This document shows, one piece after another, positions 1 through 6,468 of a DNA stretch of 10,539 bases (its first letter is position 1; the number at the start of each line of letters is the position of its first letter). The stretch is from assembly GCA_001796495.1 (NCBI GenBank), contig MGMR01000082.1, forward strand, positions 2,188-12,726, written 5' to 3'. The position numbers were made by a program, and so were the translations under genes. The DNA comes from Chloroflexi bacterium RBG_13_51_18 (GTDB lineage: Bacteria > Chloroflexota > Dehalococcoidia > Dehalococcoidales > RBG-16-60-22). The notes under the pieces are model-generated. The model saw only the letters and a program-made list of their open reading frames with translations. It made no database searches and had not been told where the DNA came from.

Positions 1-101
1 ACACGGCAGCGTACCAGATAGACATCTGCCGGCAGAAGGGTGGTATTGGGACGGATGAGACAGTGCAGTTGTACAGGTTCGAGGTGAAGAGGTATAAGTG
101 A
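1..101 (+). CDS. C-terminal fragment of an unidentified protein
   Basis: The reading frame beginning at base 3 is open from the window edge to a TGA at 99-101, giving 32 visible residues that end in the charged tail RFEVKRYK. I do not recognise the family. The fragment is soluble-looking, mixed in charge, with no membrane segment or known motif. It reads in the same direction as the methyltransferase gene that follows after an 85-base gap (102-186). That gap is A-rich, with no obvious terminator or strong promoter, so the two genes could share a transcript. The call rests only on the open frame reaching the edge and on its being co-directional; the other two forward frames hit stops within about 60 bases. 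Confidence 0.55.
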   Translation, partial: TAAYQIDICRQKGGIGTDETVQLYRFEVKRYK

Positions 102-186
102 GGGGAAACTCAAATCTCAAAAATTAAAGACACGGATTCAAAGTTGAAGATGGGGAACAAAGTATATTGAGATAGGAATAAATCCT

Positions 187-816
187 GTGACCGAAGACTA
201 CTATCCTTATATCAAGGATTTTTTCAGGAGGTGGGCGGGGATTTACGATGTAGTAATCCTTCTACTCACTGGGGTTAGGAGGCAAACGGTGGCGATGACC
301 AAACCTCAAGAGGGGGCGGAGATACTGGATGTTGCAACCGGCACGGGGAAACAGGCCTTCGCCTTCGCCAAAAGCGGCTATAAAGTAACGGGCATAGATT
401 TATCCGAGGACATGCTGAAAATAGCTAGGAAAAATAATAAGTACAACAATTTAAAGCTGGAAATCGGCGATGCCACCAAGCTGTCTTTCGAGGATAACCG
501 GTTCGATGTCAGCTGCGTGTCCTTCGCACTCCACGACATGCCGTCGGATATCCGGCAGAAAGTGGTGGAGGAAATGATGAGAGTAACAAAGCCGGAAGGC
601 ACGATTATGGTGGTAGATTACGCACTGCCGAGGAATAAAATTATGAGAAATGTTGCGTACCGGATGATTAAATTTTACGAAAGCAAGTACTACCCGGAAT
701 TCATAAAAAATGATTTTAACGGACTCCTAATAAAAGCAGGTATCAGGGTTGAAGCGGAGCGGAGGGTGTTGTTCGGGACTGGAAGGATTATCAAGGGGAT
801 AAATGGGAAGGCGTAG
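187..816 (+). CDS. Class I SAM-dependent methyltransferase (UbiE/Methyltransf_11-like)
   Basis: A 209-residue protein with the Rossmann-fold methyltransferase core. Motif I is ILDVATGTG (46-54), the glycine-rich loop that holds S-adenosylmethionine. The acidic end of strand 2 is GIDLS (69-73), where Asp would contact the ribose hydroxyls. GDATKLSF (94-101) and FDVSCVSFALHDMP (106-119) match motifs II and III, and KPEGTIMVVDY (135-145) matches the UbiE-like post-motif strand. The N-terminal segment with FRRWAGIYD also resembles UbiE/MenG-type enzymes, but the methyl acceptor cannot be read from sequence. It is smaller than typical UbiE (about 230-250 residues), so a quinone substrate is only one possibility. 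The start is GTG at 187, with a weak AGGA upstream at 174-177; no in-frame ATG fits better. Its end overlaps the GNAT gene by 14 bases, implying co-translation. Confidence 0.88.
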   Translation: MTEDYYPYIKDFFRRWAGIYDVVILLLTGVRRQTVAMTKPQEGAEILDVATGTGKQAFAFAKSGYKVTGIDLSEDMLKIARKNNKYNNLKLEIGDATKLSFEDNRFDVSCVSFALHDMPSDIRQKVVEEMMRVTKPEGTIMVVDYALPRNKIMRNVAYRMIKFYESKYYPEFIKNDFNGLLIKAGIRVEAERRVLFGTGRIIKGINGKA

Positions 817-1261
817 ATTGAAGACAAGAAAGGCAATAAGTCAAGACCTGGGGCCGATACTTGAAATCATGGCGATTGGCAGCACCGCAGACCATACAGA
901 TTTCATCATTCACTCCGTTGAAGCCGGGAAGTGCCTCGCTGCATTAGTATCTAATAAGGTGGCGGGGTTCGGGATTTTAGGGACCTCTTTATTTTTTAAC
1001 CGTGAGTTTATAGAGCTGCTGGTAGTCCATCCGGAATATAGAAGGCGGGGCATCGCTACGGCTCTGATACGCAAAATGGAAGCAATCTGTCCCACGAAAA
1101 AGCTATTTACTTCCACCAATGAATCGAATATCCCCGCCCAGAAGACGTACGAAGCCAATGGGTTTGTCCGCAGCGGATACATCGAGAATCTTGATGAAGG
1201 CGACCCGGAAATCATATACTTTAAGCGACTTGCGGGCACCGGAATGGGAGGCAAAAAATGA
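803..1261 (+). CDS. GNAT-family N-acetyltransferase
   Basis: A 152-residue acetyl-CoA-dependent N-acetyltransferase of the usual single-domain GNAT size. Motif A is ELLVVHPEYRRRGIATALI (71-89), where the R-R-G-I-A loop binds the pyrophosphate of acetyl-CoA. Motif B follows in NESNIPAQKTYEANGF (106-121), with the Asn and Tyr commonly seen near the acyl site, and the chain ends in the strand PEIIYFKR (135-142). The substrate is unknown; GNATs of this shape modify small amines, antibiotics or protein N-termini. ATG at 803 is preceded by AAGGGG (793-798) with a short spacing, and lies inside the end of the methyltransferase gene; TTG at 818 is a less likely alternative start. The stop overlaps the rarA start (ATGA at 1258-1261), so translation of the three genes is likely coupled. 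Confidence 0.88.
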   Translation: MGRRRLKTRKAISQDLGPILEIMAIGSTADHTDFIIHSVEAGKCLAALVSNKVAGFGILGTSLFFNREFIELLVVHPEYRRRGIATALIRKMEAICPTKKLFTSTNESNIPAQKTYEANGFVRSGYIENLDEGDPEIIYFKRLAGTGMGGKK

Positions 1262-2640
1262 ACATGGACATGTTTGATAAACAGGCGGAAGAGCAGCAGA
1301 AGCAGCAGGCGCCGCTGGCGACCCGCATGAGGCCGAACAGCCTGAACGGGTTCGTAGGTCAGGAACATATTTTAGGAAAGGGCAAGGTACTGCGGCGGGC
1401 CATCGAGAGCGACCGTATACCTTCGATAATATTCTGGGGGCCGCCTGGTTGCGGCAAAACAACCCTCGCATTCATTATAGCCAACAGCACGGGGGCATAC
1501 TTCGCGCCGGTCAGCGCTGTTAGCGCTACGGTAGCCGACCTGCGGAGAATCGTGGCGCAGGCCAAAGAACGCCGCAAGGGGCAATTGCAGCGGACTACTT
1601 TGTTTATAGATGAAATCCACCGCTTCAACAAGACCCAGCAGGACGCCGTGCTGCCGTTCGTGGAAGACGGCACGGTTACCCTCATCGGCGCGACCACGGA
1701 AAATCCGTCCTTCGAAGTGACTTCGCCGCTGCTTTCGCGAGCCAGAGTGCTGCCGATGAAGCCCCTGACGGCGGACGAAATCAAGGTCCTTATCTTCCGG
1801 TCGACCACCGATAAGCTGCTGGGCATCGGCAGCCTGAACGTGGAACTCACGCAGGAAGCATTAAACCACCTGATAAGCATGTCCAACAACGATGCCCGAG
1901 TAGCGCTAAATACGCTGGAAACGGCCGCCTTGAGCACCCCGCTGGACGAAACAGACCGTCGACTGATTACGCTGGAGACAATCGAAGACGTTTTTCAGAA
2001 AAGGGCGGTACTTTACGATAAAGCCGGCGAGCAGCATTACGACATGATATCGGCGCTGCACAAGTCAATGCGGGACTCCGACCCGGACGCCTCGCTTTAC
2101 TGGCTGGCGATGATGCTGGAGGGAGGGGAGGACCCGCTATATATCGTGCGGCGTATGATACGGTTCGCGTCGGAGGACGTGGGCATGGCGGACCCGCAGG
2201 CGCTGGTGATAGCGATGGCGGCGCAGCAGGCGGTGCACTTTGTCGGTATGCCGGAAGCTAACCTGGCGCTGGCCGAGGCGGCGGTTTACTTGGCGACGGC
2301 GCCCAAGAGCAACTCGCTCTACTCGGCATACACAAAAATACAGGAAGACATTAAGAAGGGCGCCAGCGGGAACGTGCCGATGCACCTGCGCAACCCGGTA
2401 ACGCCGATGATGAAGGATATGGGCTACGGCGAAGGCTATAAATACGCTCATGACTATCCAGGACACGTGGTCGACCAGCAGCACCTGCCGGATTCTACCA
2501 GGGAGAAGAGGTATTATACGCCGGGCGTGCTGGGATATGAGAAGCAGGTGCTGGAACGGCTGAAAGACTGGCTGAGTAAGAAGATAAACCCGGAGGAAAG
2601 CAAGAGGCCGGAAGAGGGGGGAAAAGGGGAAGAAAGCTGA
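1258..2640 (+). CDS. rarA: Replication-associated recombination protein A (RarA/MgsA, AAA+ ATPase)
   Basis: A 460-residue AAA+ ATPase of the RarA/MgsA/WRNIP1 family, which acts in the cytoplasm at stalled replication forks. Known members are tetramers related to clamp loaders. Visible motifs: the N-terminal box TRMRPNSLNGFVGQEH (22-37), Walker A GPPGCGKTT (61-69), Walker B LFIDEIHRF (115-123), sensor 1 ATTENPSFEV (145-154) and the arginine-finger region SPLLSRARV (156-164). The C-terminal half carries the family's conserved tetramerisation and MgsA region, with YDKAGEQHYDMISALHKSMR, then ALYWL-like and RFASEDVGMADP blocks. Length matches the family. The start ATG follows GGGAGG (1246-1251) at 6 bases and overlaps the GNAT stop. 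The last 20 residues are a charged, Glu/Lys-rich tail. Nothing is missing, and it looks functional. Confidence 0.96.
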   Translation: MNMDMFDKQAEEQQKQQAPLATRMRPNSLNGFVGQEHILGKGKVLRRAIESDRIPSIIFWGPPGCGKTTLAFIIANSTGAYFAPVSAVSATVADLRRIVAQAKERRKGQLQRTTLFIDEIHRFNKTQQDAVLPFVEDGTVTLIGATTENPSFEVTSPLLSRARVLPMKPLTADEIKVLIFRSTTDKLLGIGSLNVELTQEALNHLISMSNNDARVALNTLETAALSTPLDETDRRLITLETIEDVFQKRAVLYDKAGEQHYDMISALHKSMRDSDPDASLYWLAMMLEGGEDPLYIVRRMIRFASEDVGMADPQALVIAMAAQQAVHFVGMPEANLALAEAAVYLATAPKSNSLYSAYTKIQEDIKKGASGNVPMHLRNPVTPMMKDMGYGEGYKYAHDYPGHVVDQQHLPDSTREKRYYTPGVLGYEKQVLERLKDWLSKKINPEESKRPEEGGKGEES

Positions 2641-2649
2641 CCATTTTTC

Positions 2650-2679
2650 TTGACAAGCAGCAGGTTTTTAAACTAGACT
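2650..2679 (+). promoter_or_regulatory. Putative sigma-70 promoter upstream of the phosphate-transport operon
   Basis: TTGACA (2650-2655) is a perfect -35 element, followed 18 bases later by TAGACT (2674-2679) as a modest -10. Initiation would fall near 2686, leaving a 5' leader of about 220 bases before the DUF47 start. No Pho-box-like direct repeat is evident. The -10 match is only partial, so the call is tentative. Confidence 0.45.
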
Positions 2680-2728
2680 TTTATTAGTGATAGTTTCCGT
2701 TTTCTTCCGAACGAGGGAGTATGAAAAT

Positions 2729-2757
2729 ACCCGTTAGTTCAAGACGGGTCTCCGGGT
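2729..2757 (+). promoter_or_regulatory. Leader segment with alternative pairings
   Basis: One ACCCG arm (2729-2733) can pair with either of two CGGGT copies, at 2745-2749 or 2753-2757. The second pairing can be extended by AAA/TTT across a bulged T. The two pairings exclude each other, as expected of a switching leader RNA, but the stems are short and could be chance. The element lies about 80 bases upstream of the strong hairpin at 2838-2867. Confidence 0.25.
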
Positions 2758-2837
2758 TTTCCGTAAAAGCTTTTGTATATACACCATCCAAGCATTTCAT
2801 ATTAAATTCTCTAGAACTCTTTTTTCCAAACATTCAC

Positions 2838-2872
2838 TGGCATACGTCGGCAAATACGACTATGCCATTTTT
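2838..2872 (+). terminator. Rho-independent terminator or attenuator before the DUF47-PiT operon
   Basis: TGGCATA (2838-2844) pairs with TATGCCA (2861-2867), and GTCG (2846-2849) with CGAC (2857-2860), across one bulged C and a 7-base loop. Five T residues follow directly (2868-2872). This is a classic intrinsic terminator shape on the + strand. It ends 23 bases before the strong ribosome site of the DUF47 gene. It either ends transcripts from rarA or attenuates transcripts started at the promoter near 2650. No good promoter is visible between it and the gene, which favours attenuation. Confidence 0.6.
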
Positions 2873-2906
2873 AATAATATAAACGATATAAGATAAAGGA
2901 GGAAAT

Positions 2907-3536
2907 ATGGCCAGGTTGCCATTTTTACCGAGGGAACAAAAGTTTTTCGACCTGTTTGAGCAGGGCGCGGAAAACATCATTAAAGCGTCTAAAGCATTGA
3001 AAGAGATGCTGGATAAATGGCAGTTTATCGACAGCTGCGTTGCGGAGATAACAGAAATAGAGCATGACGGCGATACAATCACGCACCAGATAATATCAAC
3101 GCTGCACCGGACTTTCGTGACGCCTTTCGACCGGGAGGATATAGCGCTGCTGGCGCATACAATGGACGACGTCCTTGATTTTATCCATGCTTCAGCCGAT
3201 TCCATGTTTATCTACAAGATAAAGGCGCCCACACAGAGAGCCAGGGAGCTGGCGGATGTAATCGTGCTGGAGGCGGCGGAGGTGGGAAGGGCTATTTCCA
3301 GCCTGAGGCATAAGAAGGAATACAAGCAGATGCTGGAACGGTGCGTGGAAATCAACCGTCTGGAGAATGCGGCGGACCGGATATACCGGGCGGCTATCGG
3401 GGAGCTTTTCGATAGCACGACGGACATGGCCGAGTTGATAAAATGGCGGGAGATTTACGAACACATGGAGAGCGCTACCGACAGGTGTGAGGATGTAGCG
3501 GATGTCCTGGAGGGGGTAGCCCTGAAGAATGCCTGA
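2907..3536 (+). CDS. DUF47 (PhoU-like) phosphate transport regulator
   Basis: A 209-residue all-helical protein of the DUF47/PhoU_div family, which is usually encoded beside PiT transporters and is thought to modulate them or sense phosphate status. The family's two metal-associated motifs are visible: IEHDGDTITHQIISTLHRTFVTPFDREDI spans 51-79, followed by DDVLDFI (87-93); in the second half come EINRLENAADRIY (148-160) and ESATDRCEDVADVLE (188-202). The repeated E-x-x-x-D pattern matches the two PhoU-like three-helix bundles. Size is typical. The start ATG has a near-perfect AAGGAGG (2896-2902) with 4-base spacing, suggesting strong translation once the leader is read through. The last 8 bases overlap the transporter gene, so the pair is co-translated. 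The molecular function of DUF47 proteins is inferred mainly from this linkage. Confidence 0.93.
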   Translation: MARLPFLPREQKFFDLFEQGAENIIKASKALKEMLDKWQFIDSCVAEITEIEHDGDTITHQIISTLHRTFVTPFDREDIALLAHTMDDVLDFIHASADSMFIYKIKAPTQRARELADVIVLEAAEVGRAISSLRHKKEYKQMLERCVEINRLENAADRIYRAAIGELFDSTTDMAELIKWREIYEHMESATDRCEDVADVLEGVALKNA

Positions 3537-4524
3537 TGTAAGTTTTCTGCTGGTTTTTACTTTGATACTGGTACTGGGGGCCGAATTCGTCAACGGGTGG
3601 ACGGATGCGCCCAACGCCATCGCCACGGTAGTATCGACACGCGTTCTATCGCCGGGGAAGGCCGTAATCATGGCGGCGGTGCTGAATATCATCGGGGCTA
3701 TCGTTACCGGGACGGCGGTGGCGGCTACTATAGGAAAGGGCATCGTGAGTCCCGATGCGATAGGCCTGCCGGTGGTAGCGGCCGCCATGTTGACCATCAT
3801 CGTCTGGAGCACGGTCGCCTGGCGGTGGGGCATACCCACCAGCGAGAGTCATGAACTCGTGGCGGGGCTTACTGGTGCGGGACTGGCGGCGGGAGGGTCT
3901 TCGGTCCTGCTCTGGGAGGGGTGGCAAAAGGTAATCATAGGGCTGGCTTTTTCCACGCTGCTGGGATTTGCCATCAGCATAACGTTGATGACCATCCTTT
4001 ACTGGGTATTGAGACGCACCAGACCGGCAACCGTGACCAAGTATTTCAGTAAGCTTCAAATAATCTCGGCGGCGTTCATGGCGTTCAGTCACGGCAGCAA
4101 CGACGGGCAAAAGTTCATGGGCGTTTTTGCGCTGGTGCTTTTACTGGGTGGGGTAGTGGATACATTTACCGTACCGATCTGGATAATGCTGCTGTGCGGG
4201 GCGGTGATGGGAATAGGCACGGCTACCGGCGGCTGGCGTATCATAAAAACCATGGGTTTTAAGCTGACCAGACTAGAGCCGGTGAACGGTTTTGCGGCGG
4301 AAACTTCAGCAGCGGCCTCAATCATGCTGGCTTCATCGCTGGGAATACCGCTAAGCACCACGCACACGATTAACATAGCGATAATGGGCGTGGGCGCTAC
4401 CAAACGCTTTTCAGCGGTGCGGTGGGGAGTGGCGGGGAATATAATCCTGGCGTGGATATTGACATTCCCTGTTTGCGGCGCGCTGGGTTATATGTTTGCG
4501 CTACTGCTGAACCGGATATTCTAG
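3529..4524 (+). CDS. pit: Inorganic phosphate transporter, PiT family (PHO4)
   Basis: A 331-residue integral membrane transporter for phosphate (as a proton- or sodium-coupled or metal-phosphate symporter) in the inner membrane. The duplicated PHO4 signature is present. The first copy is EFVNGWTDAPNAIATVVST (19-37) with the SESHELVAGLTGAGLA block (105-120). The second is AFSHGSNDGQKFMG (185-198) with GIPLSTTHTINIAIMGVGA (272-290). About ten hydrophobic segments are spread along the chain, and there is no long central hydrophilic loop, as in short bacterial PiT forms. The usual G-x-N-D motif of the first half is WTDAPNA here, a tolerated variant. ATG at 3529 lies within the DUF47 gene. A GGAGGGGG tract about 12 bases upstream, or coupling to the upstream gene, would drive initiation. 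The affinity and coupling ion cannot be told from sequence. Confidence 0.95.
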   Translation: MPDVSFLLVFTLILVLGAEFVNGWTDAPNAIATVVSTRVLSPGKAVIMAAVLNIIGAIVTGTAVAATIGKGIVSPDAIGLPVVAAAMLTIIVWSTVAWRWGIPTSESHELVAGLTGAGLAAGGSSVLLWEGWQKVIIGLAFSTLLGFAISITLMTILYWVLRRTRPATVTKYFSKLQIISAAFMAFSHGSNDGQKFMGVFALVLLLGGVVDTFTVPIWIMLLCGAVMGIGTATGGWRIIKTMGFKLTRLEPVNGFAAETSAAASIMLASSLGIPLSTTHTINIAIMGVGATKRFSAVRWGVAGNIILAWILTFPVCGALGYMFALLLNRIF

Positions 4525-4564
4525 CGGGCACAGCCTATACATAAGTAAGGTCTTCAACTCATCT

Positions 4565-4613
4565 AATACCCCCGTTCTCTAAAAATTTCCAGGGAAGGGG
4601 GATTTCTTTTTTT
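4565..4613 (+). terminator. Rho-independent terminator after the PiT gene
   Basis: The arm AAT-A-CCCCC (4565-4573) pairs with GGGGG-ATT (4597-4604), with a 23-base loop that can form extra pairs, followed by a T-rich run (TTTCTTTTTTT, ending at 4613). Placed 40 bases after the transporter stop, it is a good candidate for the end of the phosphate operon. The long loop weakens the call slightly. Confidence 0.6.
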
Positions 4614-4617
4614 AAGG

Positions 4618-4670
4618 GAAGAAACCGATTGTGACGCTCTTCGCAATGACGGGGGGAATTTGCCCGTTGC
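4618..4670 (+). repeat. Dispersed-repeat-like hairpin element
   Basis: Read on the - strand, bases 4630-4650 give GTCATTGCGAAGAGCGTCACA, a pattern that resembles the short intergenic palindromic repeats beginning GTCATTGCGA that are scattered through many bacterial genomes. The right part folds: GCAA-tga-CGGG (4643-4653) pairs with CCCGTTGC (4663-4670) across a 3-base bulge. Only one copy lies in this window, so the repeat status rests on resemblance alone. Confidence 0.4.
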
Positions 4671-4687
4671 AAGCAGGAGAGACTATA

Positions 4688-4702
4688 ATGTACCAAATAT
4701 GA
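4688..4702 (+). promoter_or_regulatory. Four-codon mini-ORF coupled to the glycosyltransferase start
   Basis: ATG-TAC-CAA-ATA-TGA encodes MYQI and has the best ribosome site in the area, AGGAGAG (4675-4681) at 6 bases. Its TGA overlaps the glycosyltransferase ATG as ATGA (4699-4702). The same ribosome site is 17 bases from the glycosyltransferase ATG, too far for ordinary initiation, so stop-start reinitiation is a reasonable reading. Confidence 0.4.
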
Positions 4703-5883
4703 AGATACTGCAGGTGATACCTTATTTCTACCCGGCTTGGTCGTACGGGGGGCCGCCGCGCAACGCTTACGGACTCTGCCGGGAGCTGGCGAAGCGGGGG
4801 CATGAGGTTACCGTATTTACCACGGACGCGCTCGACGGGCGGAACCGGGTAAAAGAAAAAGTGGAGACGACGGTCGGCATCGAGATAAGGCGTTTCCGCA
4901 ACCTGAACAATTACGTCGCTTTCCGGCACCGGATTTTCCTGTCGCCGGGGATGATAGGCGCGATACGCAAGAACCTGAAAAACTATGACGTCGTCCACCT
5001 TAACGAGTTCCGCACGCTGCAGAACCTGCTGGCGCACCGCTATGCCCGGCAGAATGACGTGCCTTACATAGTGCAGGCGAGAGGTTCGCTGGTGAACGTG
5101 CTGGCCAAGCAGCGACTGAAGAGCCTGTTCGATGTCATGGGCGGGCGGGCGCTTTTAAGAGACGCTTCACGGCTGATAGCTTTAGCGCCGCTGGAAGTAG
5201 TGCAGTACATGAGCTACGGAGTCGATGAGGGGAAAATCGATATAATCCCCAACGGCATCGACCTCGCGGAATACCATAACCTGCCGTCGAAAGGGAGCTT
5301 TAGAGAGAAGCACGGGCTGGACGCCAAACATAAAGTAATACTGTTCCTGGGAAGACTGCATAAGATAAAGGGCATCGACCTGCTGATTAATGCCTTTAGT
5401 GGGCTGGCAGGGGACTTTAGCGACGCACGACTGGTGATTGCCGGACCGGACGATGGTTATTTGCCGTCGTTGCACTACCTGGTAGGCGAACTAAAGCTGG
5501 AAGAAAAGGTGATATTCACGGGCCCCGTTTACGACGAACAGAAACTGGCGGCCTACGTAGATGCCGACGTGTACGCGCTGACCTCATCTTACGAGGTCTT
5601 CGGCATCAGCATCTTCGAAGCGCTGGCCTGCGGCACACCGGTAGTGGTGACCGACCGCTGCGGGATAGCGGATATCATTAGAGATAAGGCGGGGCTGGTG
5701 GCGCCTTACGAGGCGGCGCCGCTTAAAGAAGCTCTGCGGCAGATGCTGGGGGACGAGAAAATACGGCAAAAATACGGCAAAGACGGCCAGGCGCTGGTGC
5801 GGGGGAAATACGGGTGGGGGGCGATAGCGGAGGAAATGGAGGGGGTGTATAAGAGGTGCGTGGGGGGACAAAACAGCCCTTAA
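4699..5883 (+). CDS. Glycosyltransferase family 4 (GT-B fold)
   Basis: A 394-residue retaining GT4 glycosyltransferase of the GT-B fold, transferring a sugar from a nucleotide-sugar donor, probably at the cytoplasmic face for surface glycan, capsule or glycolipid assembly. The N-terminus MKILQVIPYFYPAWSYGGPPR is typical, with the glycine-rich acceptor-side loop at 17-21. VVHLNEF (98-104) and IIPNGID (182-188) are standard GT4 positions. LFLGRLHKIKGIDLLI (215-230) begins the donor domain. The E-x7-E donor motif is EVFGISIFE (299-307), followed by ALACGTPVVVTD. I chose ATG 4699 because the family N-terminus begins exactly there; an in-frame TTG at 4660 would add 13 residues coded by the repeat-like hairpin. 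No other glycan gene is beside it, so it seems a single transcription unit. Donor and acceptor are unknown. Confidence 0.93.
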   Translation: MKILQVIPYFYPAWSYGGPPRNAYGLCRELAKRGHEVTVFTTDALDGRNRVKEKVETTVGIEIRRFRNLNNYVAFRHRIFLSPGMIGAIRKNLKNYDVVHLNEFRTLQNLLAHRYARQNDVPYIVQARGSLVNVLAKQRLKSLFDVMGGRALLRDASRLIALAPLEVVQYMSYGVDEGKIDIIPNGIDLAEYHNLPSKGSFREKHGLDAKHKVILFLGRLHKIKGIDLLINAFSGLAGDFSDARLVIAGPDDGYLPSLHYLVGELKLEEKVIFTGPVYDEQKLAAYVDADVYALTSSYEVFGISIFEALACGTPVVVTDRCGIADIIRDKAGLVAPYEAAPLKEALRQMLGDEKIRQKYGKDGQALVRGKYGWGAIAEEMEGVYKRCVGGQNSP

Positions 5884-6189
5884 AAGTGGAAATGGGGCAT
5901 CAACAGGCAGAACTACTAAATCAGCGTTCAGTTTAGCCATAGCGCTTTTAATTATTCTGTATCATGCCGCGACCATCACCAGAAGACTTTTTCCTGTGTG
6001 AGAGAGTCTTGACCCGCAAACAATCCTCGATAAAGCATCATATTTACATAATCTTAATGGATGCCATATGTAGTTTTTATATTATTTATGTAAATCTTTA
6101 TATACAGTTTGTAAACTTAACATAGATAACCGACATGGCATCATTCGTAACTTAAAAATTTATACATGATACTTCCAGGAGTGATTGAA
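5884..6189. other. Non-coding region, AT-rich in its second half
   Basis: No gene is visible on either strand. A possible promoter is TTGACC (6009-6014) with TAAAGC 16 bases later (6031-6036), which would read towards the small ORF at 6190. From about 6035 to 6170 the sequence is strongly AT-rich and holds the inverted repeats listed separately. No clear terminator follows the glycosyltransferase stop. Confidence 0.5.
6042..6142. promoter_or_regulatory. Inverted-repeat cluster upstream of the small ORF
   Basis: ATTTACATAA (6042-6051) is repeated in perfect inversion as TTATGTAAAT (6086-6095). GATGCCAT (6060-6067) is inverted as ATGGCATC (6135-6142). The core TTTACA/TGTAAA occurs three times (6044-6049, 6089-6094, 6110-6115), the last inside the small dyad AGTTT-GT-AAACT. 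The layout looks like spaced operator half-sites, but AT-rich DNA raises the chance of accidental matches. Confidence 0.35.
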
Positions 6190-6339
6190 ATGGAAAAGGA
6201 AGAAGCTAAAAAACGAGAAAATGGAAGAGAAAGAGTGTTAGTTCCAGTTCGTCGCCATGAGACTACTCAGAAAGAGGAACACTCGGAGGAACAGAATAAG
6301 GCGAGGGCATGGAAGATGCCGAGGAGGTGGCACGTCTAA
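6190..6339 (+). CDS. Small highly charged hypothetical protein (49 residues)
   Basis: ATG at 6190 follows AGGAG (6177-6181) with an ideal 8-base spacing and opens a 49-codon frame to TAA at 6337-6339. The product begins MEKEEAKKRENGRERVLVPV and ends ARAWKMPRRWHV. More than half the residues are charged, it has no membrane segment, and I recognise no family. A second, overlapping short frame (ATG 6309 to TGA 6377, 22 codons) and an open stretch without a start (6386 to about 6484, read in the third frame) hint that the region might once have encoded a longer protein now broken by frameshifts. The strong ribosome site argues for real translation, either as a small protein or as a leader for the LuxR-type gene 129 bases downstream. 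Confidence 0.4.
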   Translation: MEKEEAKKRENGRERVLVPVRRHETTQKEEHSEEQNKARAWKMPRRWHV

Positions 6340-6468
6340 TAGGAACGGATTGTATACAAGGTCGATGTATCGACTGAATTGATACCAAGATCGCATCGCC
6401 CAAGCAATCCGGGTGCTACAGTATACAGATAATGAGTTTATCAACCGGGATGAAGAGGGAGGCTTGAG
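6340..6468 (+). other. Leader with two adjacent dyads before the LuxR-type gene
   Basis: Two palindromes lie side by side: TTGTATACAA (6350-6359, perfect) and GTCGAT-gt-ATCGAC (6361-6374). GTATAC recurs at 6421-6426 in a CAGTATACAG context, about 70 bases on. They could be binding sites for the downstream regulator, or chance features of a decayed coding frame. The ribosome site GGGAGG (6457-6462) for the next gene closes the region. Confidence 0.3.

Noticed and set aside
910..1471. Long - strand frames opposite the GNAT and rarA genes
   Set aside because: Shadow frames: the + strand genes here have clear family motifs and ribosome sites, while the - strand products have none.
2137..2484. 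- strand frame opposite the rarA C-terminus, Arg/His-rich product
   Set aside because: Composition is typical of an antisense frame over a GC-rich gene.
2721..2882. 53-codon + strand ORF (MKIPVSSRRVSGFSVK...) in the phosphate-operon leader
   Set aside because: Its GAGGGAG ribosome-like tract is only one or two bases from the ATG, it runs through the terminator-like hairpin, and the product has no recognised features. More likely chance in an AT-rich leader, though a leader peptide is not excluded.
4660..4698. TTG 4660 as the start of the glycosyltransferase
   Set aside because: The added 13 residues come from the repeat-like hairpin, and the family N-terminus MKILQVIPYFYP begins at 4699.
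6238..6444. 68-codon - strand frame across the leader before the LuxR-type gene
   Set aside because: No ribosome site or recognisable domain; antisense to the better supported small ORF.
6340..6468. Possible tRNA or other structured RNA gene
   Set aside because: The dyads do not assemble into a cloverleaf and no GTTCRA-type T-loop is present.
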